This document shows positions 22,537-31,229 of a DNA stretch of 64,000 nucleotides, piece after piece. A model generated the notes under the pieces. That model was not told the origin of the DNA. It was given only the letters and a program-made list of their open reading frames with translations, and made no database searches. The stretch is from Streptomyces sp. TSRI0107 (lineage in GTDB: Bacteria > Actinomycetota > Actinomycetes > Streptomycetales > Streptomycetaceae): NCBI RefSeq assembly GCF_001905845.1, contig NZ_LIVZ01000003.1, forward strand, positions 372,001 to 436,000, written 5' to 3'. Positions within the stretch are counted from its first letter, which is position 1. The number at the start of each line of letters is the position of its first letter. The position numbers and the translations under genes are program-made.

Positions 22537-23633
22537 GGGGTGTGCTCCTTGGGTCGTGCGGGTGAGGCGAGGGCGGGAGTGGCGGGTTCGCGGCGGCGCG
22601 CCGTGCGGGCGCGCAGCCGGCGGGCTAGTCCGTGCAGGCCGTCGGGGGCGTACAGAAGGATCAGGACGATCGCGGCGCCGTAGAGGTAGCGGGCGGCCTC
22701 GGTGGGGCCGACGGCTCCCCCGGTGCCGCCGGGGGCGGCGACCAGCGGCAGATGGTCCGCGTACCGGGTCATCAGCAGGGGGAGCGCGGTGACGAACACG
22801 GCTCCCGCGGTGGCTCCGGCGACCGAGCCGAGACCGCCGATGACGATCATGGCGAGGTAGTCGACGGAGAGGGCGAGTCCGAAGTAGTCGGGCACGATGC
22901 GGCGGAAGCCGAGCGCGAGCAGCGCTCCGGCGAGGCCCGCGTACATCGAGGAGACGACGAACGCGGCCGAGCGGTAGCGGGCCACGTCGACCCCCATGAC
23001 GGCGGCCGCGGTCTCGCTGTCGCGTACGGCCACCAGGGCGCGGCCGGGGCGTCCGCGCAGGATGCCGCGGGCGGTGAACCAGGTGAGCGCGAACAGCGCG
23101 AGCCCCAGGTACCACAGGCGTTCCTCGGCGCCGAACGGCACGCCCAGCACGACGAGTTCGGGGTCGGTGTCGGCGAAGGTGAAGCCGCCGACGCTCAGCG
23201 GCGGGACGGAGCGGCCGTTGAAGCCGCCGGTGACGGAGTCCGCGGTGAGCAGGACGTGGTGGCCGAGGAAGACCAGGGCGAGGGTGGCCACGCCCAGGTA
23301 GATGCCCTTGACCCGGCCGGCGACCGGGCTGAACAGGCCGCCCGCGGCTCCGGCGAGGAGCACCGCGAGGACGAGGGCGAGCGCGGGCGGCAGGCCGGGG
23401 CCGGGTTCGCCGGCCAGCCAGGCGTAGCCGTAGGCGCCGACGGCGAGGAAGAAGGCGTGGCCGAGGGAGAGCTGGCCGGCGGTGCCCGCCAGCAGTCCGA
23501 GGCCGACCGCGCCGATGGCGGCCGCCATGGCGAACAGGCCGATCCGCAGCCAGAAGGCGTCCAGGTAGAACGGGAGGGCGGCGAGGAGCAGGGCGGGCAG
23601 CAGGAACCGGCCGCGCTTGAGGAGGTCAGACAC
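22533..23633 (-). CDS. Branched-chain-type ABC transporter permease (LivM-like)
   Basis: A 366-residue membrane protein with the LivM signature GTAGQLSLGHAFFLAVGAYGYAWL and about nine hydrophobic helices; GRPGRALVAVRDSETAAAVMGVDVARYR is the conserved cytoplasmic loop that contacts the ATPases. It forms the translocation channel with the LivH-like protein. Its start overlaps the upstream gene by 8 nt (23626-23633) and its stop overlaps the LivK-like start, so the operon is translationally coupled. Confidence 0.9.
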   Translation of the reverse strand: MSDLLKRGRFLLPALLLAALPFYLDAFWLRIGLFAMAAAIGAVGLGLLAGTAGQLSLGHAFFLAVGAYGYAWLAGEPGPGLPPALALVLAVLLAGAAGGLFSPVAGRVKGIYLGVATLALVFLGHHVLLTADSVTGGFNGRSVPPLSVGGFTFADTDPELVVLGVPFGAEERLWYLGLALFALTWFTARGILRGRPGRALVAVRDSETAAAVMGVDVARYRSAAFVVSSMYAGLAGALLALGFRRIVPDYFGLALSVDYLAMIVIGGLGSVAGATAGAVFVTALPLLMTRYADHLPLVAAPGGTGGAVGPTEAARYLYGAAIVLILLYAPDGLHGLARRLRARTARRREPATPALASPARPKEHTP

Positions 23634-24522
23634 GGACCGCTCCCTTCGCGCCGAACAGCCCGGTGGGCCGTACGAGGAGGACGAGGACCATCACGGCGTA
23701 CGGGGCGACGTCGCCGAAGCCCTCGCCGAGCACGTGCAGTTCGGACTGGTAGCCGGCGACCAGGGCCTCGGTCAGGCCGATCAGGAGGCTGCCCGCCAGG
23801 GCGCCGGGCGGGGAGGCCATGCCGCCGAGGATCGCGGCGGGGAAGGCCTTCAGGGCGATCTGCCCGGTGGTGCGTTCCAGGCCGGGCGCCGGGAACGCGG
23901 CGAGGAACACGGCGGCGAGCGCGGCGAGCGCCCCGGCCAGGCACCAGGCGAGCATGCGCACCCGGTTCAGCCGTACGCCCATCAGGGCCGCCGCCTCCAG
24001 GTCCTCGGACGCGGCCCGCAGCGACAGGCCCCAGGCGGTGTACCGGAAGAGGGCGAAGACCGCGCCGATGACGACGGCGGACACCGCGATCGCGGCGAGG
24101 CGGCTGTCGGCGACGGTCACCGAGCCGATCTCGGTGACCGAGTCGCCCCAGGGGTCGCCGAGGGTGAGCAGGTCGCCGCCGATGCGCCGGGCGAGGTCGG
24201 TGACCAGGACGATGTCGACGCCGATGGTCACGATGGTCTGCACATGGGCGGCGCGCGGGTCGCGGTCGCCGCCGCGCAGCAGCAGGCGGTCCATGGCGCC
24301 GGCCACGAGCCCCGTCACCAGGACGGCCGCCGCGAGGGCGCCGGCGAAGCCGAGGTCGTCGTGGAGCACGGCGGTGAGGTAGCCGCCGAGCAGCAGCAGG
24401 GAGCCGTGGGCGAAGTTGAGCACGCCGGACGCCTTGAAGATGACGACGAAGCCGAGCGCGACCAGGGCGTAGACCGCGCCGAGGGCGAGGCCGTTGAGCA
24501 GGTGGTCCAGGAAGCCGGTCAT
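23626..24522 (-). CDS. Branched-chain-type ABC transporter permease (LivH-like)
   Basis: A 298-residue permease: FLDHLLNGLALGAVYALVALGFVVIFKASGVLNFAHGSLLLLGGY is the classic LivH N-terminus, and LRAASEDLEAAALMGVRLNRV is the coupling loop. Its ATG at 24522 overlaps the stop of the LivG-like gene as ATGA. It is the channel partner of the protein encoded at 22533-23633. Confidence 0.9.
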   Translation of the reverse strand: MTGFLDHLLNGLALGAVYALVALGFVVIFKASGVLNFAHGSLLLLGGYLTAVLHDDLGFAGALAAAVLVTGLVAGAMDRLLLRGGDRDPRAAHVQTIVTIGVDIVLVTDLARRIGGDLLTLGDPWGDSVTEIGSVTVADSRLAAIAVSAVVIGAVFALFRYTAWGLSLRAASEDLEAAALMGVRLNRVRMLAWCLAGALAALAAVFLAAFPAPGLERTTGQIALKAFPAAILGGMASPPGALAGSLLIGLTEALVAGYQSELHVLGEGFGDVAPYAVMVLVLLVRPTGLFGAKGAVRV

Positions 24523-25319
24523 GCCGCGTCCTCCCCCGTCTCGCCGGTGCCGAGGTAGGCGCGCAGCACCTCGGGGTCGCGCCGCACCTCCTCGGGGGTG
24601 CCGTGGGCGATGGCGCGGCCGAAGTCGAGGACGGTGACCTCGTCGGCGAGCCGCATCACGAGGCCCATGTCGTGCTCCACGAGCAGGACGGACAGGCCCA
24701 GGCGCTCGCGGACGTCCCGGATCACCTCGGCGGTGCGGACGCGTTCGGCGCCGTTCATGCCGGCGACCGGCTCGTCGAGGAGCAGCACGCGCGGCTCCAG
24801 GCAGAGGGCGCGGGCGAACTCCACGCGCTTGCGGTCGCCGTAGGACAGGACCGCGACGGGTGTGTCGAAGTGGTCGCCGAGACCGGTGAGTTCGGCGATC
24901 TCGCGGGCGCGTTCCCGGTGCTCGCGCTGTTCGCGCAGCGCGCCGGGCAGGCGCAGGGCACTGGTGGCGAAGCCCGCGCGGGTCAGGGCATGGCGGCCGA
25001 GCATCAGGTTGTCGGCGACGGTGCCCTCGGTGGTGACGATGTTCTGGAAGGTGCGGGCCACGCCCAGGCGGGCGATGCGGTGCGGGGCGAGCCGGGTCAG
25101 CTCGGTGCCGCCGAGCCGGACGGTGCCGGACGCGGGGCGGCACAGGCCGGACAGGACGTTGAAGCAGGTGGACTTGCCCGCCCCGTTGGGTCCGATCACC
25201 GCGTGCACCGAGCCGGGGGCCACGGTGAAGGAGACGGCGTCGAGGGCGGTGAGACCGGCGAACCGGACGGTGACGTCCTGGACGGCCAGCTCGGGCGGCG
25301 AAGTGGTGCGGTCGGTCAC
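24519..25319 (-). CDS. Branched-chain-type ABC transporter ATPase (LivG-like)
   Basis: A 266-residue ATP-binding protein: Walker A GPNGAGKST, signature LSYGDRKRVEFARAL, Walker B RVLLLDEPVAGMN and switch His in VEHDMG. The LivG hallmark VARTFQNIVTTEGTVADNLMLGRH is present. It powers the permease pair from the cytoplasmic side with the LivF-like ATPase. The start overlaps the upstream stop as GTGA. Confidence 0.9.
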   Translation of the reverse strand: MTDRTTSPPELAVQDVTVRFAGLTALDAVSFTVAPGSVHAVIGPNGAGKSTCFNVLSGLCRPASGTVRLGGTELTRLAPHRIARLGVARTFQNIVTTEGTVADNLMLGRHALTRAGFATSALRLPGALREQREHRERAREIAELTGLGDHFDTPVAVLSYGDRKRVEFARALCLEPRVLLLDEPVAGMNGAERVRTAEVIRDVRERLGLSVLLVEHDMGLVMRLADEVTVLDFGRAIAHGTPEEVRRDPEVLRAYLGTGETGEDAA

Positions 25320-26098
25320 GCGGCCCCCTGACCGTCTTCGGACTCGCCGAGGTAGAGGCGGCGTACGGCGTCCGTGCTGGCGAGTTCGTCGGCGGGGCCG
25401 GACAGGCGGACCTCGCCGACCTCCAGGACGTAGGCGTGCGTCGCGAGCGACAGCGCCATGCCGGCGTTCTGCTCGACCAGCAGCACGGCCGTGCCCTGCT
25501 CGTTGATCTCCCGGATCACGTCGGCGATCCGGTTCACCATCAGCGGGGCGAGGCCGAGGGACGGCTCGTCCAGCAGGAGCAGCCGCGGGGCGGCCATCAG
25601 GGCGCGGCCGATCGCCAGCATCTGCTGCTCGCCGCCGGAGAGCAGCCCGGCGGCCTGCCCGGTGCGCTCGGCGAGACGGGGGAAGAGCGCGAAGACGCGG
25701 TCGCGGGCCTCGCGGACCTGGGCGGGGCTGCGCCGGCCGAGGCCGAGCCCGCCGGCGCGCAGGTTCTCGTCGACCGAGAGACCGGCGAACACCCGCCTGC
25801 CCTCGGGGACCTGGACGACTCCGGCACGGACCGCCGCGACCGGGTCCTGGCCGTCGAGCTCGGTGTCGCCGTAGCGGACCCGGCCGCCCGTGATCGTGCC
25901 GCGGTGCAGGCGCAGGGTGCCGGAGACCGCCCGCAGCAGGGTGGTCTTCCCGGCGCCGTTGGCGCCCAGCAGTGTCACCACGCCGCCTTGCGGGACGGTC
26001 AGGGACACCGAGCGGAGTGCGGACAGCGCGCGGCCGTACGTCACGTCGAGGCCGTCGACGTGCAGTGCGGGCTCGTCGTCCGGTGGGCTTTCAGGCAT
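25316..26098 (-). CDS. Branched-chain-type ABC transporter ATPase (LivF-like)
   Basis: A 260-residue ATP-binding protein: Walker A GANGAGKTT, signature LSGGEQQMLAIGRAL, Walker B RLLLLDEPSLGLAP and VEQNAGMALSLA. GVVQVPEGRRVFAGLSVDENLRAG is typical of LivF. It is the first gene of the minus-strand operon; the operon promoter must lie in 26099-26594, which holds a tandem-repeat block. Confidence 0.9.
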   Translation of the reverse strand: MPESPPDDEPALHVDGLDVTYGRALSALRSVSLTVPQGGVVTLLGANGAGKTTLLRAVSGTLRLHRGTITGGRVRYGDTELDGQDPVAAVRAGVVQVPEGRRVFAGLSVDENLRAGGLGLGRRSPAQVREARDRVFALFPRLAERTGQAAGLLSGGEQQMLAIGRALMAAPRLLLLDEPSLGLAPLMVNRIADVIREINEQGTAVLLVEQNAGMALSLATHAYVLEVGEVRLSGPADELASTDAVRRLYLGESEDGQGAA

Positions 26099-26594
26099 CG
26101 CGGCTCCTCGGGTCCGTACCGCGCGGGCACGGATGTTCGGTGGAAGGGGAGCTCACGACAGCACGGGCGGCGGAGGGCGGTACAGGGTTCTCGGGGTGGT
26201 GGGTGCGCGGTCCCAGTCGGTGGGGCGGGGCGTTGTGCGGATGCCCAGGGGGCGGGCGCGTGGGGCGACGGCTGGCCGCGTACGGGCTACGGCCTACGGC
26301 CGATTGATGACTGGCGACTGGCGACTGCCTACGGCCGACCACCGACCGCCGACCACCTACGGCCGACTGGCGACTGGCGACTGGCGACTGGCGACTGCCT
26401 ACGATCGACCGCTGACCGCCTACGGCCGACCGGCGACCGGCGACCGGCGACCGGCGACCGGCGACTGCCTACAGCGAAGGGGCCAGGCGCCGGCGCGTGC
26501 TGTCGGCCGGGCCCGGCCCCTCGGGGCAGGCGTTTCGTCGGGTCGTCGTCTTCAGGCTGTCGTCAGGTTGTCGTCAGTCGTCGTCGGATCGTCG
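26099..26594. other. 496-nt intergenic region upstream of the Liv-type operon
   Basis: No gene with convincing codon bias was found. Nearest the operon (26099-26280) is GC-rich single-copy sequence that should hold its promoter, though no clear -35/-10 pair stands out. The rest is taken up by the heptanucleotide block (26281-26477) and part of the GTCGTC block (26535-26599). Confidence 0.6.
26281..26477. repeat. Heptanucleotide minisatellite, CTGGCGA / CCGGCGA
   Basis: Three blocks of a 7-nt unit: CTGGCGA x2 (26311-26324), CTGGCGA x4 (26367-26394) and CCGGCGA x5 (26430-26464). Each block is followed by CTGCCTAC, and each is preceded by or embedded in CTACGGCCGA / GACCACCGACCGCC-like sequence, giving a higher-order unit of about 60 nt. 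Copy number rises 2, 4, 5 along the block. It lies 200-370 nt upstream of the LivF-like start. Confidence 0.9.
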
Positions 26595-26599
26595 TCAGG
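26535..26599. repeat. GTCGTC-rich imperfect tandem repeat
   Basis: Irregular 10-12-nt units built on TGTCGTCAGG or TCGTCGTCAGG run across this stretch. The last one overlaps the stop codon of the PucR-type gene (26595-26597), so the array may have grown at the end of that gene. Confidence 0.7.
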
Positions 26600-27875
26600 G
26601 TCGGCCGGGGCGGAGCAGGCGGCGGGCCGTCAGGGCGAGGCTGATCTCGACCAGGTCGGACGGGCGGGCCAGGGAGCGTTCGGTCAGCTGCTCGAAGCGG
26701 CGCAGGCGGTTGAGGACGGTGTTGCGGTGGCAGTACAGGCGCTCGCCCGCGCGCTGCGCGGAGCCGTCGCAGGCCAGCCAGGTGGCCACGGTGTCCAGCA
26801 GGACCTCGCGGTCGGCGGGCTCCACCCGCTCCAGCGGGCCGAGGACCCGGTCGGCGAGGGTGGTGCCGAGTTCCGGGGACGACACGACGAGGGCCGCGGG
26901 CAGGTGCTCGGTGAGCCGGATCGTGCCACCGTCCGTGGGGCACATCCGCAGCGCAGTGTCGGCGAGTCTGCGGGCCTCGCCGACGGAGGCCAGCCCCTCC
27001 ACGGCACCGCCGACGCCGATTCTGGCCCCCGGCCCGCCGGTCGGCTCCGGGACGCCCTCGTCGCCGTCGCGGTCGTCGTCGCCGAGCAGCACGATGCCGT
27101 AGTCGACGTCCACGCCCGCGTGCCAGTGGACCCGCGCCCCGCCCCGCACCACGGCGGCGCCCCGGGTGCCGCCGAGGCCGCCGTCGGCGACCGCGACGAC
27201 GACGTACCGGCCGTGCTCCGGCATCTCCAGGGCCCGCGCCGTCTCCGGCAGGTCGGCGATGCGGCTGGTGCCGTCGAGGAGCGCGGAGGCCAGCAGCCGG
27301 ACGCGGTTCTCGCGTCGCCAGGTCAGCTGTCGTTCGACCTGCCGGTAGGCGTCGGTGACGATGGTGCAGTGCTCGTCGACGAAGTTCCACACGTCGGCCG
27401 CGACATGGACGAGCAGCCGCACGTCCTCGGGCGCTCGCCGGGAGGTCTCCTCGACCAGCCCCTGCCACACCAGTGATCCGCCCAGCCGGAACGCGTGCAG
27501 CACCGCGTCCAGCGGCAGTCCCTGCTCGGCGCGGACGGCGCCGATCCGCCATGAGCAGCGGCGGGCCGCGTCGCGGGCGCCGCGCGGGTCGAGCAGCGAG
27601 GCCACGCTGTGCCGCAGCGAGCGGTGCGTCTCCTGCCAGACGCCCACCGGGTCGCTCTCCACCGCGGCCCGGTAGGCCGGTTCCTGGTCCTGTACGACGG
27701 CCAGCAGCCGGTCGGTCAGCTCGGCCAGGTCGTCCATCAGCACGCGCGCGGCGCGGTGCAGGACGTGGATGGCGTCCGCGTCGATCAGCGACCGGACGCG
27801 CCGGGTGCGTGGCTGCGGTACGGCGGTCGCCGCCGGGCGGGGCGCCGCCGTTCTGGTCCGTACGGCAGGGTGCAT
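26595..27875 (-). CDS. PucR-family transcriptional regulator
   Basis: A 426-residue regulator of the PucR/CdaR type. The N-terminal half is a helical sensory region (RAARVLMDDLAELTDRLLAVVQ to AFRLGGSLVWQGLVEETSRRAPEDVRLLVHVAADVWNFVD), the middle resembles the GGDEF-like domain of this family, and the C-terminus has the diagnostic HTH_30: VATWLACDGSAQRAGERLYCHRNTVLNRLRRFEQLT. GGGGGAGG precedes ATG 27875. PucR regulators activate purine, amino-acid or other catabolic genes; the Liv-type uptake operon immediately downstream on the same strand is a natural target, by context only. Confidence 0.85.
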   Translation of the reverse strand: MHPAVRTRTAAPRPAATAVPQPRTRRVRSLIDADAIHVLHRAARVLMDDLAELTDRLLAVVQDQEPAYRAAVESDPVGVWQETHRSLRHSVASLLDPRGARDAARRCSWRIGAVRAEQGLPLDAVLHAFRLGGSLVWQGLVEETSRRAPEDVRLLVHVAADVWNFVDEHCTIVTDAYRQVERQLTWRRENRVRLLASALLDGTSRIADLPETARALEMPEHGRYVVVAVADGGLGGTRGAAVVRGGARVHWHAGVDVDYGIVLLGDDDRDGDEGVPEPTGGPGARIGVGGAVEGLASVGEARRLADTALRMCPTDGGTIRLTEHLPAALVVSSPELGTTLADRVLGPLERVEPADREVLLDTVATWLACDGSAQRAGERLYCHRNTVLNRLRRFEQLTERSLARPSDLVEISLALTARRLLRPGRP

Positions 27876-28000
27876 CGCGGTCCTCCCCCAGGGTCGGGCT
27901 TCACGGCGGCGCCCGGTCCCGGGCCGGCTCCCCGGGCTTGTGCGACGGCCGCCGCCTGACTCGTCCTGCCCGGAAGGATGACATACCGTCCGGTCGGTCC

Positions 28001-31000
28001 CTAGAGCTGTGCACGGGTCTTTTCCGCCCCGTCGACCAGCCGGGCCAGTTCCAGCCTGGACCGTACCCCGAGCGCGGCGAAGACATTGCGGAGGTGGTAG
28101 TCGACCGTGCGGGTGCTGACGGACAGGCTCCGCGCCACCTCCCGGTTGGTGGCGCCCTGGGCGACATGCCGGGCGATCCGCCACTGCTGCGGGGTGAGCC
28201 GTGCGAGCGCGCCCCCGCCCGGCCCGCTCCCGCCCGGGGCAGGACCGTTCGTCGCGGCGCCGTTCGCCCGCAGTTCGGCGCGGGTCTGGTCCGCCCAGAC
28301 CAGGGCCCCGCAGCGGTCGAAGCCGACCAGTGCCGCGCCCAGCCGGTCCCGGGCCTCCCGGGGCCGCCGCCGGCGCCGCAGCCACTTGCCGTACAGCAGC
28401 TCGGTACGCGCGCGTTCGAAGTCGCCGCCCGCCTGTTCGTGCAGGGCCAGCGCGCGGTCGTACAGTTCGCCCGCGTGTTCCGGCGGGGCCAGCAGGGCGT
28501 GGCAGCGCAGCAGCTGGGCGGGGGCCTGCGGGTCGGCGCCGAACCCCGCCCAGGCGGCGAAGTCCGGCACCACGGTCCGGGCGGCCTCCGGGCGACCGGC
28601 GAGGACGGCGGCCTCCACGAAACAGGGCACGGCCAGCATCCACACCGCGAAGTGCCCCCGCCGGGGCCCCGGGCACACCAGCGGGCCCAGCCGGTCCGCG
28701 GCCTCCAGGGGGCGGCCCCGGCCCAGGTCGGCGCGGGCCGCCGCCCACTGGGCGAGGGTGGCCGGCTGCGCCAGACCGTGCGCGCGGGCCGTCGCCAGGG
28801 CGGCGGTCACATGCCCGTCGAGGACGGCGGTCTCGCCCTCGATGGACGCCGCGAGGGCGAGTACGGCGTGATGGTGGGCGGCCGTGTTGCGCTGCCCGGT
28901 GCGCCGCGCGGCCCGCAGGCCCTCCTCGGCGTGCGTACGGGCCAGGGCGTGGTGCCCGGCGCGGAGTTCGGCATAGGCGAGGTATTCCAGGGCCTGCGGG
29001 ACGAGGGCGGCCGAGCCGCGGGTCCGGGCCGCGGCCAGCGCCCGCGCACCCGCGCGGACCGCGGCGGCCATGTCGCCGAGGACCAGTGCGGCCGCCGCCG
29101 CCCGCAGCAGTTCCTCGGGTTCCTCGGCGGTGCGGGCCCGCTCCACGACGCGGCGCAGGGGTGCGCCGGCCAGGTCGATGCGGGCGTCGAGCAGGGCGCC
29201 GAGGCCGAGCCGGTAGTCGGAGCCGTACGGGGTCCGGGCGGGCCCCGCGCCTTCGCCGCCCTCGCTGCCTTCGCTGCCTTCGCTGCCTTCGCTGCCTGCG
29301 AGTGCTTCGCGGCAGGCCGTGATGTCACCGGCGGCCCAGGCCGCGTCTGAGGCGGCGAGGGCGGCGGCCCCGGCCTGGGCCGGCGCGTCGGCGGTGAGCA
29401 GTGCGGCGGCGGACAGCAGGGAGGCGCGGGCGTCCGCGACGGGCCCGTCCCGCAGCTCCGCGATGCCCCGCACCAGCTCGGCCCGCCCGCGCACCGCGTC
29501 CGGCACGGGCCCGCCGCCGGCCTCGGCCAGCAGCCGCAGGGCCCGCCGCGGGCACCCTGCCAGCAGCGCCTGCTCGGCGGCGGCCGTGTACCGCTCCCGG
29601 CGGGCCGGGCCGTGCGGGGTCAGTTCGGCGGCTCGGGCGAACGCGGTGGCACTCAGCCGGTGCGAGGACGTGGTCGCCGCGACCGCCGCCAGCCGTTCCG
29701 CGTGCGCGGGCGCCGGGGCGGGCACGGCCCACGCGGCGTGCAGCGATGCCGACAGCTCCTGCCCGTCGGCGCGCAACACCTGGGCGAGAGCGCGGTGCGC
29801 CGCGCGGCGCCGGTCGGGGGTGGCTCGGGCGTAGACGGCTCTTCGGGAGAGGGGCCCGGTGAAGTGGAGGCGGCCTTCGTTTAGGACGAGGGCGTCCGGG
29901 AGGGGGGCGGGGACGGCGCCGCTGGGCGCACCGGTTGCACCGGCGGCATGGCCAGCGCCGTCGGCCCCGCCGGCACCAGCACCGTCAGCCCCGCCGACAC
30001 CGTCGGCCCTGCCGGCTCCGCCCGCCGGGAAACGCTCCCACGCTGCCCGCACCAGCCCGGCACGGGCTTCGGACCGGCCCGGCGGCCTGAGGGACACGTC
30101 GGCACGGGAGCAGTCCGCGCCCCACGCCGAGCACCGCTCCCCCTCCCCCAGCGGGCCCGCCCCACCCACCGGTCCCGCGTCGCCCCGTAAACCGTCCGCG
30201 CCCGTCGGCAGCCGCTGCCACGCGGCCCGTACGAGTGCCGCGTCGGCCTCGGCGTGCTCCGCGCCCCTCATCGCGGCGGCGGTGAGGAGCAGCAGGTCGT
30301 CGGCTGCGGGGGTGGGCGCGAGCGGCCATTCGCCCGTTACGCCGGTGAGGATCCGGGCGTCGGCCAGCGGGCGCGGCGTGTCCTGGCCGCCGGACAGCTG
30401 GGCGGGGGTGAGGCGGCGGATCATCGCGAGCAGCAGGGCCGGGTTGCCCTCGGCTTCCTCCAGCAGGTCGTCGCGGAGGACGGGATCGACGGTTCCGCCG
30501 GTCACCTCGTCGAGGAGGGCCGCGGCGGCGGGCGGCGCCAGCGGGTGCAGCGGGAGGGCGGGCAGTCCGGTGAGGTCCCGGTCGGCCGGTCCGGGCCCGG
30601 CGGCGGTGACGAGCAGGCCGATCCGTCCGGCCGTGGACAGGCGGCGGGCGGCGCGGGCCAGGGCGGCGCGCGACGGGGCGTCCCACAGGTGGACGTCGTC
30701 CAGGCACACCAGCAGCGGCCTGCTCCCGGCCGCGACGCGGAACGCGTCCAGCAGCGCCTGCGGGGCGGTGCGCGAGTCCAGGGCACCCGTGGGCGGGCGG
30801 CCCGCGGCCGTGGCGAGCGCGTGCACACCGCCGTACGGCACGGCGTCCGCCGCGTCGCAGCGGACGTACAGCACCGGTCCGGCCCGGTGGGAGCGGGCGG
30901 TCTCGTCGAGGAGTGTGGTGCGGCCGAGTCCGGGCTCGCCGGTCAGGACGAGCACGGCGCTGCCCGTCCCCAGCCGGTCCGGCAGCGCGGCCACGATGCG

Positions 31001-31060
31001 CCGCTCCGCGCTCCGCCCGTGGATCGGCGAGGCCGTCGGCACGGTCGTGTGTCCGGTCAT
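28001..31060 (-). CDS. LuxR-family regulator with N-terminal AAA ATPase (LAL-like)
   Basis: A 1019-residue regulator. Residues about 15-300 form the ATPase: Walker A region LTGEPGLGRTTLLDE with Arg47 where Lys is expected, and Walker B LLVCLDDVHLWD. A long TPR-like helical region follows, interrupted by two low-complexity inserts: a Gly/Ala/Asp-rich stretch (near 29950-30020 nt) and a (GSE)n stretch (29262-29297). The C-terminus carries LuxR helix-turn-helix LTPQQWRIARHVAQGATNREVARSLSVSTRTVDYHLRNVFAALGV. The ATG at 31060 (MTGHTTVP) is preferred over an upstream in-frame ATG because the conserved region starts shortly after. Such regulators often control secondary metabolism; the target is unknown. 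Confidence 0.85.
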   Translation of the reverse strand: MTGHTTVPTASPIHGRSAERRIVAALPDRLGTGSAVLVLTGEPGLGRTTLLDETARSHRAGPVLYVRCDAADAVPYGGVHALATAAGRPPTGALDSRTAPQALLDAFRVAAGSRPLLVCLDDVHLWDAPSRAALARAARRLSTAGRIGLLVTAAGPGPADRDLTGLPALPLHPLAPPAAAALLDEVTGGTVDPVLRDDLLEEAEGNPALLLAMIRRLTPAQLSGGQDTPRPLADARILTGVTGEWPLAPTPAADDLLLLTAAAMRGAEHAEADAALVRAAWQRLPTGADGLRGDAGPVGGAGPLGEGERCSAWGADCSRADVSLRPPGRSEARAGLVRAAWERFPAGGAGRADGVGGADGAGAGGADGAGHAAGATGAPSGAVPAPLPDALVLNEGRLHFTGPLSRRAVYARATPDRRRAAHRALAQVLRADGQELSASLHAAWAVPAPAPAHAERLAAVAATTSSHRLSATAFARAAELTPHGPARRERYTAAAEQALLAGCPRRALRLLAEAGGGPVPDAVRGRAELVRGIAELRDGPVADARASLLSAAALLTADAPAQAGAAALAASDAAWAAGDITACREALAGSEGSEGSEGSEGGEGAGPARTPYGSDYRLGLGALLDARIDLAGAPLRRVVERARTAEEPEELLRAAAAALVLGDMAAAVRAGARALAAARTRGSAALVPQALEYLAYAELRAGHHALARTHAEEGLRAARRTGQRNTAAHHHAVLALAASIEGETAVLDGHVTAALATARAHGLAQPATLAQWAAARADLGRGRPLEAADRLGPLVCPGPRRGHFAVWMLAVPCFVEAAVLAGRPEAARTVVPDFAAWAGFGADPQAPAQLLRCHALLAPPEHAGELYDRALALHEQAGGDFERARTELLYGKWLRRRRRPREARDRLGAALVGFDRCGALVWADQTRAELRANGAATNGPAPGGSGPGGGALARLTPQQWRIARHVAQGATNREVARSLSVSTRTVDYHLRNVFAALGVRSRLELARLVDGAEKTRAQL
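29262..29297 (-). repeat. Four tandem 9-nt units inside the LuxR/ATPase gene
   Basis: TCGCTGCCT is repeated four times exactly. On the coding strand it gives a Gly-Ser-Glu repeat within the helical region. Its unit length of 9 keeps the frame whatever the copy number. Confidence 0.9.
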
Positions 31061-31172
31061 TCCCGCGACGTTACGCGTGGGTAACGGCAGCCGGAAGGCG
31101 GACATCCGCGTCCCGGCGGCCGTCTGTGCCGCCGCCCAACGCGGAGGCCCGCGCCACGTGCGCCCGCACAAC

Positions 31173-31214
31173 GGCCACGGCGGCCGCGCCGGTGGGCGCG
31201 ACCGCCGTGGTGCC
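31173..31214 (-). terminator. Hairpin downstream of the cutinase gene
   Basis: GGCCACGGCGG-CCGCGCC (31174-31190) can pair with GGCGCG-ACCGCCGTGGTGCC (31195-31214) with small imperfections around a GGTG loop. It lies 16 nt past the cutinase stop on the minus strand. Confidence 0.5.
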
Positions 31215-31229
31215 GTGGGTGCGGCGGGG

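Noticed and set aside
26281..26477. CRISPR array or replication-origin iterons
   Set aside because: Units are 7 nt in head-to-tail blocks without unique spacers, and no cas, rep or dnaA gene is nearby.
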